Below, piece by piece: positions 6,252 to 12,118 of a stretch of DNA of 13,465 bases (position 1 is the first letter of the stretch; each line of letters starts with the position of its first letter). The stretch spans positions 1 through 13,465 of the forward strand of contig DAXETX010000262.1 of NCBI GenBank assembly GCA_051155735.1, written 5' to 3'. Source of the DNA: JASJCP01 sp051155735 (GTDB lineage Bacteria > Cyanobacteriota > Cyanobacteriia > Cyanobacteriales > Xenococcaceae). Below the pieces are notes generated by a model. It made no database searches. It was given only the letters and a program-made list of their open reading frames with translations, and was not told the origin of the DNA. The position numbers and the translations under genes were made by a program.

Positions 6252-6290
6252 CTCCAATCAGGTATGGTTCAAGACCATATTTGATTGAAG
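6252..6290 (+). other. Strong RNA-type stem-loop downstream of isiA
   Basis: Bases 6255-6268 pair with 6274-6287 over 14 base pairs without a gap around the 5-base loop UCAAG, counting two G-U pairs (G6261-U6281 and G6262-U6280). After one mismatch two more pairs (6252-6253 with 6289-6290) extend it. The G-U pairs hold only if the plus strand is the RNA, which agrees with the direction of isiA. It may protect the isiA 3' end or be part of a small RNA. Confidence 0.45.
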
Positions 6291-6291
6291 C

Positions 6292-6310
6292 TAAAAGCTA
6301 AGAGCTAAGA
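6292..6310 (+). repeat. 19-base repeat, right copy flanking isiA
   Basis: TAAAAGCTAAGAGCTAAGA, identical and inverted to 4878-4896. It sits in a tandem heptamer tract at 6289-6314 (AGCTAAA, AGCTAAG twice, then AGCTT). Confidence 0.75.
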
Positions 6311-6449
6311 GCTTGGGCGAAGCCCTTTATTGAGGACGGCGGAGTGTTAATCCCTAGGTTTTGCCTTCAGCTTTTTTGCCATAAAACTTCTCAGGTAATC
6401 TCTACCTTACCTAAATATTGATAATGTTTTGCCAAATTAGTTCTAAATC

Positions 6450-6593
6450 ATGAATTCATCAAACTATAACAAAAAGAAAACTATTCCTCAGTGGCAGTTA
6501 GAAAGAATGCAAATGCTAATTGCTAGCCAGTGGAACGAAATTTTGCATACTATTAACTTCAGAGTGTCCAATCATGATCGCAACTATTGGTAA
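6450..6593 (+). CDS. Possible 47-aa small protein overlapping the regulator start
   Basis: An ATG-to-TAA frame with N-terminus MNSSNYNKKKTIPQWQLERM and C-terminus RVSNHDRNYW. The middle (PQWQLERMQMLIASQWNEILH) could form an amphipathic helix. It ends 20 bases inside the Crp-type gene (ATG 6574), an overlap that could couple their translation or act as a leader peptide. There is no visible Shine-Dalgarno, and I recognise no family. The N-terminal Ser/Asn/Lys run is AT-driven, so it may be chance. A later in-frame ATG at 6507 is an alternative start. Confidence 0.25.
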   Translation: MNSSNYNKKKTIPQWQLERMQMLIASQWNEILHTINFRVSNHDRNYW

Positions 6594-7122
6594 TGAATCC
6601 AGATTATCTATCTTTTACGAAAGAGAATTTATCACATTACAACCAGAGAGCCTTTGGCTAATCAAAAGAGGCGCAGTCAAAACTTTAACTTGGAATGAAA
6701 CTGGAGCAATCTCGATTTTAGGTTATTGGGGAGCAGGTGATGTTATTGGGCTACCGTTATCTAAGGTAGAACCTTATGAAGCTAAATGTTTAACTTGTGT
6801 TGAAGCTGTCTATATTCCCTGGCATCAAGGAAATCATTTGGTAGAGGCAATTAGTCGCTGTATGCAGCAGACGGAGGAATTACTCCGTATTGTCCGCATT
6901 GATACTGTTTATCAGCGAACTTATCAATTGTTAGTTTGGTTGGCGCAAAAGTTTGGTCGTCAGGTTGTACAAGGTACATTGATTGATATTCGTTTAACTC
7001 ATCAAGAATTAGCCGATATTATCGGTTCGACTAGGGTGACAGTAACACGAGTCTTGAATCAATTAGAAACAGCAAAGGTAATTTTTCGCCCAAAAAGGTT
7101 TTCGATCATAGTTAGTGGCTAA
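6574..7122 (+). CDS. Crp/Fnr-family transcription regulator with NtcA-like helix-turn-helix
   Basis: From ATG 6574 the protein has 182 residues; an in-frame TTG at 6520 would add 18 residues that do not look like the family. Residues about 12-85 form the beta-roll effector domain (LQPESLWLIKRGAVKTLT, ISILGYWGAGDVIGLP), short and without a convincing cAMP phosphate-binding cassette. The dimer helix lies at about 88-128. The winged helix at 140-168 contains LTHQELADIIGSTRVTVTRVLNQLE; the STRVTVTR recognition helix is nearly that of NtcA, whose site is GTA-N8-TAC. Such a site lies before isiA. The protein is shorter than NtcA (about 220) and is not NtcA itself. Effector unknown. A terminator follows. 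Lying 470 bases after isiA, it may be a local regulator, which is inference. Confidence 0.88.
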   Translation: MIATIGNESRLSIFYEREFITLQPESLWLIKRGAVKTLTWNETGAISILGYWGAGDVIGLPLSKVEPYEAKCLTCVEAVYIPWHQGNHLVEAISRCMQQTEELLRIVRIDTVYQRTYQLLVWLAQKFGRQVVQGTLIDIRLTHQELADIIGSTRVTVTRVLNQLETAKVIFRPKRFSIIVSG

Positions 7123-7140
7123 AAGCGTGGTTAGGGGTTA

Positions 7141-7181
7141 GTAGTTAGTCGTCTTAGTCCCAACTAACTGCTTTTCTTTTT
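7141..7181 (+). terminator. Rho-independent terminator after the Crp-type gene
   Basis: Stem GTAGTTAGT (7141-7149) with ACTAACTGC (7163-7171), nine pairs with one G-U, loop of 13 bases, followed by TTTTCTTTTT (7172-7181). It starts 18 bases after the stop codon. Confidence 0.7.
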
Positions 7182-7233
7182 GTGGCATTGCACAATTGAA
7201 GAATGATCTTAATAATCGATAATTTTCTTGATT

Positions 7234-7265
7234 CTCCGTGTCACCGCGTCTCCCCGTCTCCCCGT
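7234..7265. repeat. Tandem octamer repeat CTCCCCGT (about four copies)
   Basis: Units CTCCGTGT, CACCGCGT, CTCCCCGT, CTCCCCGT follow one another. The GC-rich tract contrasts with AT-rich flanks and matches the short tandem repeats known between cyanobacterial genes. It lies between the convergent Crp-type and futA genes. Confidence 0.75.
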
Positions 7266-7316
7266 CAACCTTCATCATCCAATGTTTGCGCAACGCCCTT
7301 TTTGTTAAGCCTCAGA

Positions 7317-8369
7317 CTACTTCCAACCAGCGCGATCCATTATTTGTACCGCCAGAGCATTATATAAACCGTAAACGGATACATTAACTGTATCTTCGTT
7401 AAATTCACCAAAACTAGCAACAATTGGATCGATGGAAGTTCCTGCTACTACAGGATATTCATCATTACCTTGTGCAAAAAAGTTTTGCGCCGTAGGACTA
7501 GCAAGATATTCTAAAAAGGCGATCGCCTCTTCTCGATTCGGAGCATTTTGCATTAAGCCACCGCCACTAATATTAACGTGAGTACCGCGACCATTTTGGT
7601 TGGGGAAGAAAACACCTACTTGTTCAAAAATAGCTTGTTGCGTCGGGTCACTATCTTTGGCATAACGTGGCAGATAATAGGTGTTAGCGATACCAAGATT
7701 GGCAATACCAGCAGCCACAGCCTCAATTTGAGCGCTGTCATTACCTTGAGGCGGACGAGCAAAGTTAGCCACTATTTGATTACACCATTCTTCTGTGGCT
7801 TGTTCGCCCAAGACTTCAATCATTCCCGCCACTAAAGACTGATTATATATATTACTCGAAGAACGAATGACCAATTGATTGCGCCACTTAGGATCGCCTA
7901 AATCTTCGTAAGTTGATAGTTGAGTAGGATCGACGCGATCTTTGTTATACATAATAACTCGCGCCCGTTTGCTAAAGCCAAACCACAAATTGTCAGGATG
8001 GCGTAAGTTAGGTGGAATTTTTTCAGTCAGTGTCTGGGACACAAAAGGCGCGAAGAGTCCATCCTGTTCTGCACGCCACAAACGACCCGCATCTACCGTA
8101 ATTAAAATATCTGCTGGGCTATTAGCCCCCTCACTCTTGATTCTTTCGATCAGTTCGTCGTCTTTGCCTTCAATCAGATTGACTTTCACTCCTGTTTGTC
8201 TGGTAAAGCCATTGTATAATTCGTCATCAGTGTTGTAGTGACGAGAAGAATATATATTAATTTCTTTAGTTTGACTTAATCCCCGTTGCATCTTCGTCAA
8301 CTGGCTACCCGCTATTGCTAAAGTTGCTGCACCAGTACCGAGAAACAAGCGTCGAGAAAACTTTTTCAT
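7317..8369 (-). CDS. futA: FutA-type periplasmic Fe(III)-binding protein of an iron ABC transporter
   Basis: A 350-residue iron-binding protein. The N-terminus KFSRRLFLGTGAA carries a twin-arginine signal, so folded export to the periplasm or inner-membrane face is likely. Iron ligands known in Synechocystis FutA1 (His54, Tyr55, Tyr185, Tyr241, Tyr242, from memory) map here with a constant shift of ten: His44-Tyr45 (SSRHYNTD), Tyr175 (SSNIYNQS), Tyr231-Tyr232 (ANTYYLPR). Other family stretches are NLIEGKDDELIERIKSEGANSPADI, WFGFSKRARVIMYNK and GVFFPNQNGRGTHVN. Only one futA is present and neither futB (permease) nor futC (ATPase) is in the window, as in Synechocystis where the fut genes are scattered. 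The Shine-Dalgarno is weak. A TTCTCAATAA motif lies about 60 bases upstream. The gene converges with the regulator. Confidence 0.93.
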   Translation of the reverse strand: MKKFSRRLFLGTGAATLAIAGSQLTKMQRGLSQTKEINIYSSRHYNTDDELYNGFTRQTGVKVNLIEGKDDELIERIKSEGANSPADILITVDAGRLWRAEQDGLFAPFVSQTLTEKIPPNLRHPDNLWFGFSKRARVIMYNKDRVDPTQLSTYEDLGDPKWRNQLVIRSSSNIYNQSLVAGMIEVLGEQATEEWCNQIVANFARPPQGNDSAQIEAVAAGIANLGIANTYYLPRYAKDSDPTQQAIFEQVGVFFPNQNGRGTHVNISGGGLMQNAPNREEAIAFLEYLASPTAQNFFAQGNDEYPVVAGTSIDPIVASFGEFNEDTVNVSVYGLYNALAVQIMDRAGWK

Positions 8370-8752
8370 CTGAGTTTAGTTAATTTGGTGTATTAGTTCA
8401 GCTTATTATCTTACTACTTTTGCTATATCTTCTCAATAAGTTTTTTAAAAAACAAATGCAAAAAATTATTATTAACTCTGGTAATAGAGAACTAAATATG
8501 ATATTTTATAATTAAAGATACTCTATAGCCATAGTTATAGGCACAGACTGATCGGTAAACAGTATGTTTTAGTTCTTAGTTAGTTAGAAAAATTCTCAAC
8601 ACTTTTGGCAAAAAGCCAAGACAAAAACTTAGTGCAAGTGGACTTAATTATAATTTTTAGCAATACTTCAAGAGCGATCGCTCTTTAGCAAAGTAATAAA
8701 TCTATAAAGGGTTATCAGGTATGATATATAGACCGTATCTTAACTTTTTATA
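8370..8752. promoter_or_regulatory. Divergent spacer between futA and the kinase-like gene
   Basis: 383 very AT-rich bases with no ORF. Features seen: a TTCTCAATAA site (8430-8439), directly followed by the 14-base palindrome GTTTTTTAAAAAAC (8440-8453); a second ATTCTCAAC site (8592-8600); and a 16-base palindrome AAGAGCGATCGCTCTT around a HIP1 octamer (8670-8685). TATGAT at 8720-8725 may be the -10 of the plus-strand gene, giving a leader of roughly 20 bases. Confidence 0.5.
8423..8441. promoter_or_regulatory. Candidate Fur-type operator before futA
   Basis: The 19-base window contains TTCTCAATAAGT and matches 14 of 19 positions of the remembered PCC 7942 isiA Fur box. Its position, 54-72 bases before the futA start, suits an operator over the promoter. 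Confidence 0.4.
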
Positions 8753-10288
8753 ATGGAAATCGCTGCACTTATTGCTCAAATGCAACAGGGAGAGTTTTAT
8801 TCTCATCCTGTCGCCGACAAGATCGAATTAATCCAAACTCATGTATCCTATGTTTTGTTGACAGGAGACTATGCCTATAAACTCAAAAAACCAGTCAACT
8901 TTGGATTTCTCGACTATGGCACTTTAGAGAAAAGAAAGTATTTTTTAGAAGCAGAAATTTCTTTAAATAATGCGATCGCGCCAGAGTTATATTTAGCAGT
9001 TTTGCCGATTACTCAAGAGGGAGAAAAATTTGTTTTAAATGGTTCGGGTGAACCTGTCGCTTACACCCTCAAAATGCGTCAGTTTCCTCAAGAAAATTTA
9101 TTGATCAATCTCTTTGAAGCTGGCAAATTATCCATCGAGCAAATAGAAGAATTGGGTAAAATAGTAGCTCAATTTCATGCTAAGGCAGAGACAAGCGAAT
9201 ATATTAGTAGTTTTGGAAAAGTCGCACAAATTCGTCAAGCTTTTGATGAAAACTATGCTCAAACTCAAAGCTATGTTGGCAAAGTGCAGACTGAAAAACA
9301 ACTCAAGGAAACTCAAGCCTATACAGACCGATTTTTTGCCGAAAGAGAAGCGTTATTTAATCGCAGAATTAGTAATAATAAAATTAAACAATGCCACGGC
9401 GATTTACATCTCAAAAATATTTGTTTATGGCAAGGTAAAATTCAACTATTTGATCGGATCGAATTTAATGAACCCTTCCGCTTTGTCGATGTGATGTATG
9501 ATGTGGCTTTTGTCATGATGGACTTAGAAGCAAGAGGAAAACAAGATTTTGCCAATGCTTTCCTGAATACTTATTTAGAACAAACAGGAGACTGGGAAGG
9601 CTTACCACTGTTACCTTTATATTTAAGCAGACAAGCTTATGTCAGAGCCAAAGTAACATCTTTTTTGCTTGATGATCCTGGAGTTCCCGAAGTAGTCAAA
9701 CAAGAAGCTAGTCAAACTGCGACAGAATATTATCAACAGGCGTGGGAATATACTCAGCTTAAGTCAGGAAAACTGATCTTAATGTCTGGTTTATCAGGTT
9801 CAGGAAAAACCACTGTCGCAAAAACTATCGCTAGAAACATAAGTGCAATACATATTCGTTCTGATGCAGTACGCAAACATCTTGCAGGTATCCCTTTAGA
9901 AGCCACAGGAAGCGATGGGATCTATACGCCCGAAATGAATCAAAAAACCTATGACCGCTTATTAGAATTAGGTATTATGCTGGCAGAAGAGGGCTTTCCC
10001 GTAATTCTCGATGCTAAATATGATCGCCTAACTTACCGTCAACAAGTTATTGATCCGATCAAATCACAAAATATTCCCTTACAGATTATCCATTGTACTG
10101 CACCCATGGCAGTATTACGCGATCGCCTTGAGCAACGTAGTGGTGATATTTCTGATGCTACCGCGGATTTACTGACTACGCAACAAGCCAATAGGGAAGC
10201 TTTTACTTCAGCAGAACAAGCATATGTCACTGCTATTGATACCTCGAACCCAGATTGGCAATCACCAGAATTTTTGGCTCAATTTTGA
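8753..10288 (+). CDS. Two-domain APH-like kinase plus P-loop (AAA/gluconate-kinase-like) protein
   Basis: A 511-residue fusion. Residues 1-330 resemble aminoglycoside-phosphotransferase-like kinases: YAYKLKKPVNFGFLDY near 40-55 gives the ATP-binding Lys, CHGDLHLKN (214-222) the Brenner-type catalytic loop with Asp217 and Asn222, and QLFDRIEFNEPFR (231-243) the metal-binding Asp234. Residues 338-511 form a P-loop kinase with Walker A GLSGSGKTT (346-354), IRSDAVRKHLAG (368-379) and an ILDAKYDR strand (418-425). The same pairing occurs in bacterial proteins annotated as bifunctional APH/ATP-binding proteins; the substrate is not established and antibiotic resistance is unlikely. No Shine-Dalgarno is visible, so the leader may be short. 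It diverges from futA and is tail-to-tail with the right-hand operon. Confidence 0.85.
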   Translation: MEIAALIAQMQQGEFYSHPVADKIELIQTHVSYVLLTGDYAYKLKKPVNFGFLDYGTLEKRKYFLEAEISLNNAIAPELYLAVLPITQEGEKFVLNGSGEPVAYTLKMRQFPQENLLINLFEAGKLSIEQIEELGKIVAQFHAKAETSEYISSFGKVAQIRQAFDENYAQTQSYVGKVQTEKQLKETQAYTDRFFAEREALFNRRISNNKIKQCHGDLHLKNICLWQGKIQLFDRIEFNEPFRFVDVMYDVAFVMMDLEARGKQDFANAFLNTYLEQTGDWEGLPLLPLYLSRQAYVRAKVTSFLLDDPGVPEVVKQEASQTATEYYQQAWEYTQLKSGKLILMSGLSGSGKTTVAKTIARNISAIHIRSDAVRKHLAGIPLEATGSDGIYTPEMNQKTYDRLLELGIMLAEEGFPVILDAKYDRLTYRQQVIDPIKSQNIPLQIIHCTAPMAVLRDRLEQRSGDISDATADLLTTQQANREAFTSAEQAYVTAIDTSNPDWQSPEFLAQF

Positions 10289-10337
10289 AGTATTAATCTC
10301 AAAAGTTAGGGCATTGTGTAAATTGCTACTTACTACC

Positions 10338-11228
10338 TCAAAAAAGACGGGCTAATTGCAACAGTCCCAATAAAAATAGGTAAGCAATACGGGTAAAAAT
10401 TTTTTGCGGAGGGCATTGAGCAAATCCCATGATCATAAGTACATAAGCAAACCCTAGCACAGGGAGTAAAAAATAAGTTGTAGCGATAAAGAAAAGCAAC
10501 AGCCAATCACGATATCGGCAGAGCCAGCTAATGCCACTACAGATAAATGCCACAGTGATACTACCTTCAATAAGCAAAGTCCAATAAGATGCCATCAAAG
10601 CAAATCTCTCTAAGCTAGGAGTAGAAGCCAGCTTAACACTGATAAGTGTATCGGGTAAGCGTTTTAAAATTGCTTCTAACAGTTGATTTTGCAGCAGCAT
10701 ATCAGGTGATAATCCACCGATCATAGTGGCGATCGCCGAAGCTCGACCATCGGTCAAAAAGGTATAGTGTAAAAATGCGCCGTTCCCATATTCACCCGCT
10801 AGTAGCTTCCAAATCGTGGCGAAAAGAAAAGTTAAACCAATTAAAATGCGCCCGTTCCAAGCCAAGACAGCATCAGTTTTCTTGGCAGATACCCCCAAAG
10901 CACAAACGAGACACCAGTAACCAATCAAAATTTTGTGATTATCAAGCCATAGCCAATCAGTAGCGTTAATCGTCCACACTAAACCACAAACTATCACCCA
11001 CATTGCCTGACTCGTCAGTAAAGTAGGAGCAAGTAACATCAAGCTACAGGCTACTCGCAATGGTACATCTAAAAAGACAGTACTAGCACCATATAGGAGC
11101 AATAAAAGTAAAGTCAGGCGTAGCACTAAAAAATGACGCGGTTGTTGTAGCAAGTCAGCAATTACCAGTAGATGGGAATTAACTTGAGAAATCTTAGTAG
11201 AGGCGGTTCGTGTCGTTATTTGATTCAT
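10338..11228 (-). CDS. Polytopic membrane protein, faintly HTTM/DoxX-like, unknown function
   Basis: About 296 residues from ATG 11228; an in-frame TTG at 11234 would add two residues. The ATG overlaps the TGA of the preceding gene as ATGA, the hallmark of translational coupling. Roughly seven or eight hydrophobic helices are visible (from ATG numbering near 35-54, 58-74, 76-92, 98-113, 126-143, 210-232, 241-270, 278-296). The stretch FATIWKLLAGEYGNGAFLHYTFLTD (136-160) resembles the helix-end pattern of HTTM and DoxX-type proteins: a Lys inside the helix, then Gly and a second helix. I consider that similarity weak. The helix-rich protein partners with the single-helix PWKGGG protein encoded just upstream. 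It is the last gene of a four-gene operon. Confidence 0.75.
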   Translation of the reverse strand: MNQITTRTASTKISQVNSHLLVIADLLQQPRHFLVLRLTLLLLLLYGASTVFLDVPLRVACSLMLLAPTLLTSQAMWVIVCGLVWTINATDWLWLDNHKILIGYWCLVCALGVSAKKTDAVLAWNGRILIGLTFLFATIWKLLAGEYGNGAFLHYTFLTDGRASAIATMIGGLSPDMLLQNQLLEAILKRLPDTLISVKLASTPSLERFALMASYWTLLIEGSITVAFICSGISWLCRYRDWLLLFFIATTYFLLPVLGFAYVLMIMGFAQCPPQKIFTRIAYLFLLGLLQLARLF

Positions 11229-11839
11229 TCCCAAGCTCCTGCTTCGATAACTTGGCTTAACGGTTCAGCCCAAAGTCGCTTTTGCCAGCGATCAAATCTA
11301 ATGCGCCACCATTGTAAACGTACAGCTTTAAGAGTTTTGATCGCTTCTGGCACAATTGGATCGTAGGAAGTTTTAAGGCGATACAAAGGTTGAGATAACA
11401 GAAACGGTGCAATACTTAAAGAACTAAGAAATTCTGCTGTTTTTTCGAGATTAGGATTATCGGTGAGCAATTTTTCGTAGGCTGCCTGTCGCTGAATTGT
11501 AGTAGGAACAACAGGCTGTGATACTAACTGAGAGGCAATTTGCACTAAATCAGTTGTTTTAGGTAAAGTGAGGATACGACGCAGGGTAAAAATATCTAAA
11601 GCACTAGAGACATCTAAACGTAGTAGTTGCCCCTCCTGGTCAAGACCCGTTGCCATAATTACACGCATCGAAGGAGCATCAACTGCTGCAAACATACCAA
11701 ATCCGCCACCTTTCCAGGGGGAAAGATTAGCAGTCTGAGCGAGAAAGATTTGTCCACAGGCAACCATAATTAAAATTGAAGCAGGTAGCCAGCGTTCGAG
11801 AAAGTAAGAAATGCGATTACGTAACGCCTGCTGTGGCAT
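11225..11839 (-). CDS. Single-helix membrane protein with SPWKGGGFGMF motif, unknown function
   Basis: I start at ATG 11839 (204 residues). An ATG at 11890 would add 17 Lys-rich residues but overlap the preceding gene by 41 bases, whereas 11839 lies ten bases after its stop. Residues about 16-37 form one membrane helix. Directly after it comes LSPWKGGGFGMFAAVDAPSMRVI (39-61), a Gly-rich motif that looks strongly constrained. The rest appears soluble, mostly helical, ending in basic and Trp-rich QWWRIRFDRWQKRLW near 177-191. Its stop codon overlaps the start of the next gene (ATGA), so the two products are probably made in step and may form one complex. I recognise no named family. Confidence 0.75.
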   Translation of the reverse strand: MPQQALRNRISYFLERWLPASILIMVACGQIFLAQTANLSPWKGGGFGMFAAVDAPSMRVIMATGLDQEGQLLRLDVSSALDIFTLRRILTLPKTTDLVQIASQLVSQPVVPTTIQRQAAYEKLLTDNPNLEKTAEFLSSLSIAPFLLSQPLYRLKTSYDPIVPEAIKTLKAVRLQWWRIRFDRWQKRLWAEPLSQVIEAGAWE

Positions 11840-11849
11840 ACTCTGAGAT

Positions 11850-12107
11850 CTATTCTTCTTCTTTATTTTCAAAAAATTCTCGACCATCATCTCGTCGTTC
11901 TTCTAGCCTGCCACTTTCTTCATTTTCTTCGCGACGATCTCGAATGGCTTCTCCTAATTCCCCTTCTTCTGAAGCATCAAAAATTGTTCTTGCTAAAGGA
12001 GATAAGGCGCGGTCAGGGTCAACCCCTACAGAACCAAATGCCCCGACAAAAGGAGCAATCACAAGAGTTGCAACAGCGATAATTCCCAGCAAAATTATTC
12101 GAGACAT
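11850..12107 (-). CDS. Small one-helix protein with a highly charged tail (85 aa)
   Basis: Residues 3-25 form a hydrophobic helix (IILLGIIAVATLVIAPFVGAF), either a membrane anchor or a signal peptide. After a Gly/Pro linker (26-40), residues 46-85 are almost all Glu, Arg, Asp and Lys, probably a single charged helix or a disordered tail ending in NKEEE. AAGGAG at 12113-12118 overlaps the stop codon of the preceding gene (TAAGGAG), so the start is well supported and the genes are coupled. The antisense frame is open too, but its Ser/Arg-rich product merely mirrors this tail. Function unknown. Confidence 0.75.
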   Translation of the reverse strand: MSRIILLGIIAVATLVIAPFVGAFGSVGVDPDRALSPLARTIFDASEEGELGEAIRDRREENEESGRLEERRDDGREFFENKEEE

Positions 12108-12112
12108 ATTTT

Positions 12113-12118
12113 CTCCTT
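12113..12118 (-). promoter_or_regulatory. Shine-Dalgarno overlapping the upstream stop codon
   Basis: TAAGGAG on the minus strand: the TAA (12119-12117) ends the duplicated-domain gene and AAGGAG starts ribosome loading for the 85-aa gene, five bases before its ATG. Confidence 0.8.

Larger units (their letters stand above)
6102..6449. other. Spacer after isiA with several hairpins and the right repeat copy
   Basis: 348 bases without a convincing ORF. GCTTTTAG (6187-6194) and CTAAAAGC (6208-6215) form an 8-base inverted repeat but no U-run follows. A strong stem-loop lies at 6252-6290. The AGCTAAG heptamer array is at 6289-6314, then GGGC-GAA-GCCC (6315-6325) followed by TTTATT, a weak terminator candidate. 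The isiA transcript may end within these structures; a small RNA is possible but not shown. Confidence 0.5.

Noticed and set aside
7942..8238. Open frame of 98 codons on the plus strand inside futA
   Set aside because: Shadow of futA, whose minus-strand frame carries all conserved iron ligands.
8670..8685. 16-base palindrome AAGAGCGATCGCTCTT as an operator
   Set aside because: It is centred on GCGATCGC (HIP1), which recurs throughout the window inside genes as well, so symmetry is explained without a regulator.
9177..9494. Open frame of 105 codons on the plus strand inside the kinase-like gene
   Set aside because: Out-of-frame shadow; Lys/Asn-rich composition follows AT content.
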